A stretch of 64,000 bases of DNA from DASXVX01 sp036504075 (lineage in GTDB: Bacteria > Bacillota > Sulfobacillia > Symbiobacteriales > Symbiobacteriaceae), in contig DASXVX010000097.1 in NCBI GenBank assembly GCA_036504075.1, positions 52,804 through 116,803 of the forward strand, in the 5' to 3' direction. Both the position numbers and the translations under genes were made by a program. Positions 16,479 through 23,765 of this stretch are shown piece after piece (position 1 is the first letter of the stretch; each line of letters opens with the position of its first letter). Under the pieces are notes generated by a model. The model was not told where the DNA came from. It saw only the letters and a program-made list of their open reading frames with translations, and ran no database searches.

Positions 16479-17252
16479 GTGTTTAAGCTATTCGATAAGA
16501 TTCGTCGCATCCCGCCGGCGACGAAGCCGCTGGACCTGACGCCTGCCCCCGCGGGCTCCCGGGGTCTGCCGGTGGTGGACCCGGCCAAGTGCTGCGGCAG
16601 CCAGGCCTGCGTGGCGGCTTGTCCGGCGAATGCCATCGCCTGGGGCAAGGACGCCGGCTGGCGCTTGGACCTGAACCGCTGCAACTTCTGCGGCGTCTGC
16701 GCCGAGGTCTGCCCGTCGCACGCCATCACCCAGACTGGCATTTTCGCCCTGGCTACCCGGGATAAGGAGCGACTGGTGGGCGAGGAGCCCGACGCGTTTA
16801 CCGTGGAGGCCCGCAAGCTGCAGGAGGCTGTCCGGTCCATGCTGGGCCGGTCCCTGCACATCCGGCATGTGGATTCCGGCTCATGCAACGGCTGCGACTG
16901 GGAAATGGCACACATGCTCAACCCGGTCTACGACTTGCAGCGGTTCGGCGTCGACTTCGTGGCCTCGCCCCGGCACGCCGACATGCTGCTGGTGACCGGC
17001 GGCGTGACCCGGCACCTGGAGGATGCGCTGCGCCGGACTTACGCGGCCGCCGGCGAGCCCAAGCTCGTCGTGGCTGTGGGCACTTGCGCCATCGGCGGCA
17101 ACATGCTGGGCGAGACGTACGCCCACCACGGCGGCGTCGACAAAGTCGCTCCCGTCACGGTCTACGTGCCGGGCTGCCCGCCCCGTCCGGAAGCGATCAT
17201 CCATGGTATACTCCTGGCGGTCGGCCGCCTGTCGGAGGTGGAGGCCCTGTGA
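16479..17252 (+). CDS. Fused ferredoxin - hydrogenase small subunit (HyfH-HyfI-like)
   Basis: A 257-residue fusion, GTG start after GGGGAGG. Residues ~30-90 form a two-cluster ferredoxin domain like HyfH; residues ~125-257 form a NuoB/HyfI-like small subunit. The small subunit keeps its proximal-cluster cysteines in SGSCNGCDWE, VGTCAIGG and VPGCPPRPEAI. The second ferredoxin motif, CNFCGVCAEVCP, is intact. The first reads KCCGSQACVAACP: the usual second cysteine is Ser41 and an extra cysteine (Cys39) sits beside the first. That cluster may be altered or use the shifted cysteine. In E. coli, HyfH and HyfI are separate proteins. It overlaps the next gene by 4 nt (GTGA). Confidence 0.9.
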   Translation: MFKLFDKIRRIPPATKPLDLTPAPAGSRGLPVVDPAKCCGSQACVAACPANAIAWGKDAGWRLDLNRCNFCGVCAEVCPSHAITQTGIFALATRDKERLVGEEPDAFTVEARKLQEAVRSMLGRSLHIRHVDSGSCNGCDWEMAHMLNPVYDLQRFGVDFVASPRHADMLLVTGGVTRHLEDALRRTYAAAGEPKLVVAVGTCAIGGNMLGETYAHHGGVDKVAPVTVYVPGCPPRPEAIIHGILLAVGRLSEVEAL

Positions 17253-18133
17253 GATCCGATTTGACCCTGGGCGGTCTGCTGGTGGCGCTTTCCGCCCTGG
17301 GGTATGCGACGAATCCCATCTTCGCCAAAATCGGCTACATGTACGGCGCCACGCCGATCACACTCATGGCCATCCGGTTTGTGGTGGCTTCCCTGGGGCT
17401 CTGGCTGGCGATTCTCTGGCGGGGGAACGGCGGTGGGCTTTCGGTCCGCCAGCGGCTGCAACTGGTGGGGATGGGGGTTTTCGGCTTTGCCGTCGTCTCC
17501 CTGCTCTACTTCACGGCTGTGCAGAGTATCAATGCCAGCCTGGCTACCGGCCTCTTCTACACATATCCGGCCCTTGTGGCCGTCGTAGGTTTTGTGCGGG
17601 GCGAGGGCATCAGCAAGTGGGGCTGGATGGGGCTTATGCTCACCGCGGCGGGGACGTGGATGCTCCTTGGCCGCCTGGGCGGCTTCACCTGGCAGGGCGT
17701 CGTGCTGATTCTCTCCTCGTGCTCGCTCTACACCGCGTACATCCTGGTCGGCGAGCGCTGGACTCGCGACATTCCACCCGAGGTGGCCACGGCCCACGTG
17801 ACATCCGGTTCTGCGGCCGTTTTCCTGGTGCTGTCGTTTCTGACCCACCAATCGGCGCCGTCGCCGGGGGCCTACCTTGCCGGCACCGGGCTGGCGGCCT
17901 GCTCTACCGTGCTGGCGCTGATCACCTTCTTCGCCGGCATGGCCCGGGTGGGGCCGACCCGGGCTTCCATCATCAGCACCCTGGAGCCGGGCTTCACGGT
18001 GCTCATGGCCGCTGTGCTCCTGGGCGAACGGCTGGCCCTCCTGCAGACCCTGGGCATCGTGGTGGTGGTGACCGGGGCGGTCCTGGCCCAGCAGCGGGAC
18101 CAGGCAACGGTCGGCACGGTCCGGCAGGTGTAA
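17249..18133 (+). CDS. EamA/DMT family transporter
   Basis: A 294-residue permease with ten predicted helices in two EamA repeats, typical of the drug/metabolite transporter superfamily. Segments such as ATNPIFAKIGYMYGATPITL and ASLATGLFYTYPALVAVVGF in the first half, and SIISTLEPGFTVLMAAVLLG in the second half, fit the family. I chose the GTG at 17249, which overlaps the upstream stop by 4 nt and has GGAGG nearby; longer upstream frames are shadows of the hydrogenase gene. The translational coupling is notable, but a transporter role in hydrogenase function is only a guess. Substrate unknown. Confidence 0.85.
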   Translation: MRSDLTLGGLLVALSALGYATNPIFAKIGYMYGATPITLMAIRFVVASLGLWLAILWRGNGGGLSVRQRLQLVGMGVFGFAVVSLLYFTAVQSINASLATGLFYTYPALVAVVGFVRGEGISKWGWMGLMLTAAGTWMLLGRLGGFTWQGVVLILSSCSLYTAYILVGERWTRDIPPEVATAHVTSGSAAVFLVLSFLTHQSAPSPGAYLAGTGLAACSTVLALITFFAGMARVGPTRASIISTLEPGFTVLMAAVLLGERLALLQTLGIVVVVTGAVLAQQRDQATVGTVRQV

Positions 18134-18137
18134 CGAC

Positions 18138-18169
18138 AAAAAGCCCTCCCCGCCGGGGAGGGCCTTTTC
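18138..18169. terminator. Bidirectional terminator after the EamA gene
   Basis: GCCCTCCCC (18143-18151) pairs with GGGGAGGGC (18155-18163), flanked by AAAAA on the left and CTTTT on the right, so it can work for both the rightward transporter gene and the leftward cheX-like gene. Confidence 0.88.
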
Positions 18170-18178
18170 ATGGCCTGG

Positions 18179-18646
18179 CTACATTTTGATTACATCCGCC
18201 GCGACGTGAACGTTGATCGACCCCAGCGCGGTGTCCAGGGGAATGACGAACCGGGGCAGTCCCAGGGTGGAAATGCGGGTCCGTTTGCCCATCATAATCG
18301 TGGGCGGCGTGATATCGGCACTGAGTCCCGACTGTTCCAATGCCCCCATCGCCTTGCCGGCGATGAGGTTGCCCAACTCAGCCAGGGCGCTGAAGCCCAT
18401 CTCCGTGAGTCCGCCATCGGGGTCGTCGACCATTTTGGCGGCAATCTGGCGCGCGGTTTTCATGGACATGCCCACCAGCAGCATGCCCCGCAGTTCACCG
18501 ACCAGGGAAACCAGAACGGTTACTTCGTCGGTGACAGCTTCCCCGGACTCCATCTTTAAACCGGTACGGATGACCGGGCCTTTGGTCTCGGCCGTGAGGG
18601 TCCCCAACGCCCCGGTCAGGAAAGCATTCAAAATGTCAGCTCTCAT
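18179..18646 (-). CDS. cheX: CheX-like chemotaxis phosphatase
   Basis: A 155-residue protein of the CheC/CheX/FliY phosphatase family. The single signature helix ALAELGNLIAGKAMGALEQS carries the ExxN catalytic pair (Glu and Asn of ELGN), and one such motif is characteristic of CheX. CheX dephosphorylates CheY-P in chemotaxis. The start is ATG 18646, with only a weak ribosome site upstream. No other chemotaxis gene lies nearby, so it may instead act on a receiver domain in another pathway; stand-alone CheX proteins are common. Confidence 0.82.
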   Translation of the reverse strand: MRADILNAFLTGALGTLTAETKGPVIRTGLKMESGEAVTDEVTVLVSLVGELRGMLLVGMSMKTARQIAAKMVDDPDGGLTEMGFSALAELGNLIAGKAMGALEQSGLSADITPPTIMMGKRTRISTLGLPRFVIPLDTALGSINVHVAADVIKM

Positions 18647-18654
18647 AATCTGTC

Positions 18655-18684
18655 TTGACCACCCATCAGGGATGTGCCAATACT
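18655..18684 (+). promoter_or_regulatory. Candidate promoter for the ABC-2 permease pair
   Basis: TTGACC (18655-18660), an 18-nt spacer and AATACT (18679-18684) lie about 75 nt before the first permease start, in the spacer divergent from cheX. Confidence 0.4.
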
Positions 18685-18759
18685 AATTCTACCTGAAAGC
18701 CGGAAATCCTTTTGCCAGTGATCCTAAATATACCAATTATAGAGGCGGTGACGCGTGAG

Positions 18760-19530
18760 ATGAGGACCTTTTATGCATTTGTGATTCAAGGCTTTCGCCA
18801 GGAATCGGCTTACAAAGTCGAAGGCTGGATGGGCATGATTTCAAGTGTGATCTGGTTCGTGCTGTACGCCGGCATCTGGACGGCCCTCTTGCGCGGCAAT
18901 CCCGAGGCGCTTCAGCGGCAGATGGGATACGTAGTCGCGACCCGGATTCTGTCGGAGTTGAATTTCCTGCCCACCTGGGAGGTCACGTCGAAATTCCGGC
19001 AGGGGGATGTAGGGCTGGAGTTGGTGAAGCCGGTCGCTCTGCCGATTCGGGTGCTGGCGGACTTCTTCGGACGGTCCTGCTTCCGGCTGCTCCGGTCGCT
19101 GCCAATTTACGTGGCCATCTGGGTGTTCTTCCGGCTGCCGGTGCCGCCGGCCGGCCTGCTCCTGCTGTTCGTCGGCTCGGGCTTGCTGGGCTGGGTCATC
19201 ATGGCCTCGCTGCAACTGTCCCTGACGCTGATCGCCCTCTGGACCGTGCAGTTCGAAGAGGTGGAGCAGCTTTTCGGCATTGCCAACAGCCTGTTTTCCG
19301 GGGCGTTCATTCCGCTGTACTACCTGCCAGGCTGGGTGCAGAGTTTCGCCCGGTATCTGCCGTTCGCCGGCGTCTTTTTCGTGCCGGCGGCCCTGCTCAC
19401 GGGCGGCCTCGCCGGGGCCGAACTGGTCCGGGCGCTGGTGCTGCAGGCGTTCTGGGCGCTGTTCAGCGCCGGGGTTCTGGCCGCCATGTGGGCGGCCGGC
19501 AGCCGCAAACTGGTCATGCAGGGAGGGTAA
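18760..19530 (+). CDS. ABC-2 type transporter permease (first of pair)
   Basis: A membrane protein with six predicted helices, of the ABC-2 permease type often found as unequal pairs (DUF990-like). The N-terminal amphipathic segment (FVIQGFRQESAYKVEGWMGM) precedes the first helix, and PLYYLPGWVQSFARYLPFAG matches the conserved re-entrant/EQ-loop area of the family. The start is uncertain: ATG 18760 gives the usual short leader; GTG 18748 and TTG 18712 are in-frame alternatives. The second permease follows after 3 nt. No ATP-binding subunit is encoded on either side, so it must be supplied from elsewhere. Substrate unknown. Confidence 0.8.
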   Translation: MRTFYAFVIQGFRQESAYKVEGWMGMISSVIWFVLYAGIWTALLRGNPEALQRQMGYVVATRILSELNFLPTWEVTSKFRQGDVGLELVKPVALPIRVLADFFGRSCFRLLRSLPIYVAIWVFFRLPVPPAGLLLLFVGSGLLGWVIMASLQLSLTLIALWTVQFEEVEQLFGIANSLFSGAFIPLYYLPGWVQSFARYLPFAGVFFVPAALLTGGLAGAELVRALVLQAFWALFSAGVLAAMWAAGSRKLVMQGG

Positions 19531-19533
19531 GGC

Positions 19534-20337
19534 ATGCTCAGGCACAACTTCAGCTGCTACCTGCGGATGATCCGGGCGCAAGCCCGCTCCCAGATGCAAT
19601 ACCGCCTGAACTTCGCCGCCAACCTGGTTTCCATGGTCCTGACTTACGGCGGGCAGTTCGTCTCGCTCTACTGGATCACCCAACGCTTCCAGGCGATCGA
19701 CGGCTGGCGGCTGGAGGAGATCGTTCTGCTGTACGCCCTGGCGATCCTGGCGTGGGGCGTTTGTGTTAGCTTTTTCTTCAGCCTGCACGGGTTTGAGGAC
19801 CAGGTGCGCAACGGCACGTTCGACCGGGCGCTGCTGCGGCCCATGAACCCCCTGCTGCACGTGCTCGGGAGCCAGTCGCCGATCAGTGGCCTGGGGCAGT
19901 TCGTCTTCAGCATTCTGGCGTTCGTGTTTGCCTTCCGGGCCGCCGGGGTGAGCCTGACGCCGCTGAAGCTGATTTACCTGGTGTTGACGGCCATGGGCGG
20001 CGGGATGATCCTGGGCGGGGCCATGGTGATTGTCGCGGCGGCCGCGTTCTGGACGACCCGGACGTATGCGTTCTACTGGTCGATCATCTACCCGTCGCGG
20101 CAGTTGGTGAACTACCCGGTTTCGATCTACAACCGGGCGTTGCAGATCGTGCTGACGGTGGGAGTGCCGTTTGCGTTTATCAACTACTACCCGGCGCACG
20201 TGCTGCTGGACCGGACGAACCGGCTGGCCTACCCGGTCCTGGCCTGGTCGACGCCGCTGGTGGGGCTGCTGGCGATTACGGGGGCCTACATGTTTTGGAA
20301 CTGGGGCACCCGGTACTACACCGGGACGGGGAGTTGA
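19534..20337 (+). CDS. ABC-2 type transporter permease (second of pair)
   Basis: A 267-residue, six-helix permease related to the preceding gene. It carries the family-typical FEDQVRNGTFDRALLRPMNP, which corresponds to the DxxL..GxLDxxLxRPxNP region of DUF990 permeases, and YPSRQLVNYPVSIYNRALQI near the fourth helix. The start ATG follows GGAGGG. The preceding permease carries a similar element, KFRQGDVGLELVKPVALPIR. Together they probably form a heterodimeric membrane channel of an exporter whose ATPase gene is absent from this locus. A perfect stem terminator follows. Confidence 0.82.
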   Translation: MLRHNFSCYLRMIRAQARSQMQYRLNFAANLVSMVLTYGGQFVSLYWITQRFQAIDGWRLEEIVLLYALAILAWGVCVSFFFSLHGFEDQVRNGTFDRALLRPMNPLLHVLGSQSPISGLGQFVFSILAFVFAFRAAGVSLTPLKLIYLVLTAMGGGMILGGAMVIVAAAAFWTTRTYAFYWSIIYPSRQLVNYPVSIYNRALQIVLTVGVPFAFINYYPAHVLLDRTNRLAYPVLAWSTPLVGLLAITGAYMFWNWGTRYYTGTGS

Positions 20338-20342
20338 GCGCG

Positions 20343-20373
20343 AAACCGGGCAGGTGACCCTGCCCGGTTTTGT
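20343..20373 (+). terminator. Terminator after the ABC-2 permeases
   Basis: AAACCGGGCAGG (20343-20354) and CCTGCCCGGTTT (20359-20370) form a 12-bp perfect stem with a TGAC loop followed by TG. The same 28 nt occur again at 21128-21155. Confidence 0.85.
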
Positions 20374-20425
20374 ATGGGTGAAACGGGTATGGGCTTTTCT
20401 CCGTCTAGTGTGTTGAGGTGGTCGA

Positions 20426-21142
20426 ATGAAACGAGCGATCCTGGTGGGATTGACGGCGGTGTTGGCCCTGGCAGGTGTTGCCCTGTGGACCCTTTCTCGG
20501 CCGCGGTCGATGATCGACTGGATGGATTTTGTGAGGCTCGACGGCATCACCTATGTGGCGAACCATTTAGACCAGGGGCGCCCGCTCACGTTGGCGGACC
20601 TTGGGCCGCACTACGGCACCGTTCGCTTTCGGGTGAGCGATAACGTGTCGGACCCGGAATACCGGGTGAAAGACGGCGATGCCGCCTTCCTGGCGCCGGG
20701 CACCAAGTTGCATGCGGTGAATGGCTACAACCCGCGGTTCCGCCTGGCTGCGAACTGGGGCGACCAGGTAACGCTATACGAGGCGGGCACGAACCCGAAG
20801 GCGAAAACCGGGGCGGACCTGCTCGATCTGGCGGACAAGGTTACCCGCATCAGCATCGGGAGCCCCGAAGACGGACATCTCCTGGCGGCCGTCACCGATG
20901 CCGGACAGGTGCAGAACCTGGTGGCCACAGTGCTGTCGACACCGGTCTTTCCGCCTGGCCAGCGGGGCGGGTCGGCCACGAGCGGCGTGGACCTGTGCTT
21001 CTTGACCTTTCACTTTATGGACGGTACCGCGTCGACCAGGGCTTACTGGTACGACACGGGGGTTCTCCAGGCCGGCCCCAGCCTGCAAATGTCGGAAGGG
21101 TTCCGTACGGTCATTCTGGAGACAGTGAAACCGGGCAGGTGA
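20426..21142 (+). CDS. Secreted or membrane-anchored protein of unknown function
   Basis: A 238-residue protein that I do not recognise. Residues 1-24 (KRAILVGLTAVLALAGVALW) form an uncleaved signal anchor or signal peptide without a lipobox. The rest is soluble and rich in beta-type sequence, with repeated Gly/Asp turns. A segment resembling GTKLHAVNGYNPRFRLAANW and the late SGVDLCFLTFHFMDGTAS have the look of Bacillota extracytoplasmic 'hypothetical' proteins. It is a single-gene unit between two identical terminator sequences, and its last codons (KPGR, stop) lie inside the second one. Function unknown. Confidence 0.7.
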   Translation: MKRAILVGLTAVLALAGVALWTLSRPRSMIDWMDFVRLDGITYVANHLDQGRPLTLADLGPHYGTVRFRVSDNVSDPEYRVKDGDAAFLAPGTKLHAVNGYNPRFRLAANWGDQVTLYEAGTNPKAKTGADLLDLADKVTRISIGSPEDGHLLAAVTDAGQVQNLVATVLSTPVFPPGQRGGSATSGVDLCFLTFHFMDGTASTRAYWYDTGVLQAGPSLQMSEGFRTVILETVKPGR

Positions 21143-21155
21143 CCCTGCCCGGTTT
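21128..21155. terminator. Terminator overlapping the end of the secreted-protein gene
   Basis: The same AAACCGGGCAGG-TGAC-CCTGCCCGGTTT stem as at 20343-20370. Its left arm encodes the final Lys-Pro-Gly-Arg and its loop includes the stop TGA. It abuts the stop codon of the convergent hydrolase gene at 21155. Confidence 0.75.
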
Positions 21156-22408
21156 CAGCGTTGCACGGCGTAGAAGTAGGGAATCAGGCGGACCAACTGG
21201 GAATTGAGCGCCCCCAGCTGCCAGATCCCGATGCCGCCGATGTTCAGGTCCCGGTTGACGCGAAACTTTGCCATGATGCTGCGGGCGTCTTCGAACCAGA
21301 CCTCCCGCTGCGTGCCCTCCTCGGTGTAGCGGAACCAGGGCGTCTCGGCCCGCTCGTCGTAGCGAATGGTCGCCTTGCTGCGCACGGCCAGCTGCACGGC
21401 GTCGTCGTCCGGCCAGGGGCGGGCCTTGTTGTCCGGCGTGTCCGGCAGGGGCCAGTCGTAGGCGGTGGTCGAGATGCCGGCCAGGATCTTTTCCTTGGGC
21501 ATCAGCGAGGCGGCATACTGCAACACCCGCCGGTACTGTGGCAGCGGCGCCACGGGGCCGGGCGGGCCGCCCACCCAGTGGAACTCGTAGTCCATGATGT
21601 AAACCCGGTCGGCCACCCGCCCGATGCCCTGGTAGTCGTGGCCCCGGGCGTAGGCGAACGTGGTCTCGTCGTACTTCGGCGGCACGGCCACGTTGAGTGG
21701 GCGCTGCCCCAGCCGGGCCTTTAGCTCCCGCAAGAAGTCCACGTACCCGGACCGCAGGTCCCGGGGGATGTTCTCGATGTCCGAGTCCACGCCGGCGTAG
21801 CCCTTCTCGTCGACCCGGTGCAGGATTGTGCTCATGACCCGCTCCCGCACACCCGAGTTCGTAATGATCGCGCGGGCGATTTCGGGGTCGAACGCCCCGC
21901 CGGCCCGCATGTTGGCGATGGACATGAGCGGCCTGGCCCCGGCGGCGTATGTAGCGCGAATCGGCTCGGTGTCGCTAATGGGGGGCAGGTCGCCCTCCGG
22001 TGTGATCAGGTGCGAGAAGATCGCCACGTAAGTCAGGTCCCGGGCCCAGGGCTGGATGTCGGCGGCGTTGACGCCGGGGTCGGTAATGGGCAGGTAGCCA
22101 ATCACCTCGGCCCGCTGCTTGACGGGTTCCGGAATCCGGAGGGGACGGCCGGGGTAGAGCGCTCGGTCGGCCCCGGGGTTGGCGCGCTTCAGCGCCTCCA
22201 GCGGTACGCCGCTCAGTTCGGCGAGGCGCCAGAGCGTGGTGCCTTTTTCGGCCACGTACCGGTTGGCGGGCACCAGCAGCGCCTGCCCGGTCGTAACGTC
22301 CCGGTATTTCAGCCCGTTGGCGGTCACCAACTGGTCGACGGTCACCCCCGTGCGGGCGGCCACTGCGTCCAGGGTCTCGCCCGCCCGGACGACGGCAATG
22401 TACATCAT
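21155..22408 (-). CDS. LysM - glycoside hydrolase family 18 spore cortex-lytic enzyme (SleL/YaaH-like)
   Basis: A 417-residue protein. Two LysM peptidoglycan-binding motifs occupy residues ~2-95 (VVRAGETLDAVAARTGVTVD, then VAEKGTTLWRLAELSGVPLE). A GH18 hydrolase domain follows from about residue 100 (EVIGYLPI). The catalytic strand is GYAGVDSDIENIP, ending in the acid glutamate of DxDxE; YIMDYEFHW and GIGIWQLGAL are the later GH18 strands. SleL/YaaH enzymes act on spore cortex fragments during germination. There is no signal peptide, as usual for coat-associated SleL proteins. The ATG at 22408 follows GAGAGGTGA. Confidence 0.9.
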   Translation of the reverse strand: MMYIAVVRAGETLDAVAARTGVTVDQLVTANGLKYRDVTTGQALLVPANRYVAEKGTTLWRLAELSGVPLEALKRANPGADRALYPGRPLRIPEPVKQRAEVIGYLPITDPGVNAADIQPWARDLTYVAIFSHLITPEGDLPPISDTEPIRATYAAGARPLMSIANMRAGGAFDPEIARAIITNSGVRERVMSTILHRVDEKGYAGVDSDIENIPRDLRSGYVDFLRELKARLGQRPLNVAVPPKYDETTFAYARGHDYQGIGRVADRVYIMDYEFHWVGGPPGPVAPLPQYRRVLQYAASLMPKEKILAGISTTAYDWPLPDTPDNKARPWPDDDAVQLAVRSKATIRYDERAETPWFRYTEEGTQREVWFEDARSIMAKFRVNRDLNIGGIGIWQLGALNSQLVRLIPYFYAVQR

Positions 22409-22457
22409 CAGTCACCTCTCCCCTCAGGGAATGCGTCCCCGAGGGCAAACGTGACTG

Positions 22458-22508
22458 TTGACAGAAGAGTTGGCATGGAGCTACACTAACCGTAGTTAAA
22501 CGACTACG
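22458..22508 (+). promoter_or_regulatory. Promoter and operator-like dyad upstream of the MFS gene
   Basis: TTGACA (22458-22463), an 18-nt spacer and TACACT (22482-22487). Just downstream, near the expected +1, is the dyad CGTAGT (22491-22496)/ACTACG (22503-22508), which could bind the ArsR-type regulator encoded after the MFS gene. Confidence 0.55.
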
Positions 22509-22524
22509 CATTAGAGGTAGGTAT

Positions 22525-23751
22525 ATGGCTACGATTAAGACGGCGTTCAGGAACCGTTCCCTGCTCATTCTGGTGGCAGCGGAGACGGTGAGCGCCGTGG
22601 GCAACTGGATTTCGACCGTGGCGATATACTCGCTGCTGATCTTCCGCGGTGGCGGCGGGGTGAGCCAGACCAGCGGCTTTCTGCTTGCTGCGCTTGTGCC
22701 GTTGTTGCTCTGCAGCCCGGTGGCGGGGTGGCTATGCGATCGGTTCGACCGCAGGGGGCTCATGATCGGGAGCGAACTGCTCTCAGGGCTGGCGGTGGCG
22801 GGGCTGATCCTGACCACCCGCCTCCCCCTGATTTACCTGCTGGTGGCTGTCCAGTCGGCGGTCGGCGCCGTTATGACCCCTGCCCGCCGGACGGTAGTGC
22901 CGCTGCTGGTCGACCCCGCCGACCTTTCCCGTGTGAATGCGGTTTTGCAGCAGTTGGCAGGCCTGGTGAAGATCGGGGCGCCGGTCCTGGCGGGCGGGCT
23001 GCTGGCCCTGGTCAGCCCCCGGCAGGCGATGGTGCTGGACGTCATCTCTTTTGCCGTCTCTGCGGCCGTTCTTTCGCTGCTGCCGCCACTGCGGGGGCGT
23101 CAGGCCGTGGCTGTGCGCCAGGACCGGCCGGGGCGCTCCCCCACCTCTGTTCTGCGGGAGGTCCCGTTGCTCCGGCTCATGGTGCCCATCCACTTCCTGT
23201 TCGCGTTCGTGATCATCAGCCTCGAAGCCGCTATGCCAGCCCTGGTCCGGGATGTGCTCCGAGGCCGGGAGGGGCAATTCGGGCTCCAGGTGGGGCTGGT
23301 GGGCCTGGGCACCATGGCCGGGGCACTGGTGCTCATGGTCCGGCGGGGCAAGCCTGACCTGTTGCGGGAAACGCTGCTCGGGGCGCTGCTGCTCGTCGCT
23401 TTTCCAGCCGGAGCGGGGTTGGCGGTCTGGGCGGGGGGCACGCTTGTCGGCCACGCCGCGCTGATGGCCGGGGCGCTGGTAGGGGGTGTCGGGAGTGGTG
23501 TCACCGCCGTCCAGGCTACTACGCTTGTTTAGACTATCTGCCCTTCTAACGTCCTGGGGCAGGTGGCCGGGCTCATCGAGACTGCGGTCGTGGGCGGTCA
23601 GTTGGGCGGACTCCTCTTCACCCCGCTAGTGGTGCCGGGTGTGTTATCATTGGGACCGTACTTTGGCATTATGTCCGCGGCGCTGCTCCTGGTCGTCCTC
23701 ATGACCGCCGTACGGGCGGCCGGGCTGGCCCCCCGGGCGGCGGCGCCATAA
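22525..23751 (+). pseudogene. MFS transporter gene interrupted by one in-frame TAG
   Basis: A major facilitator gene of the macrolide-efflux-like type. The frame runs from ATG 22525 to TAG at 23530-23532 (335 residues). It then continues in the same frame for 73 sense codons to a TAA at 23749-23751 with clear MFS helix sequence (GQVAGLIETAVVGGQLGG). The interrupted region reads TTLV-stop-TICPSNVLGQVAG; relatives commonly have Gln there, so CAG to TAG is the simplest explanation. The N-terminal part keeps the GWLCDRFDRRGLMIG loop. Possibilities are a recent pseudogene, amber suppression or a base-call error. The adjacent ArsR-type gene is intact. Confidence 0.75.
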
Positions 23752-23765
23752 CGAGGTTGAAAGAC

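Noticed and set aside
18841..20550. 569-residue leftward open frame
   Set aside because: Antisense to two ABC-2 permeases, rich in Arg, Gln, Pro and His without motifs.
22525..23751. Pyrrolysine at the TAG of the MFS gene
   Set aside because: The protein position is a membrane transporter loop where Pyl is not known, and no pyl gene is visible. A nonsense mutation or sequence error is simpler.
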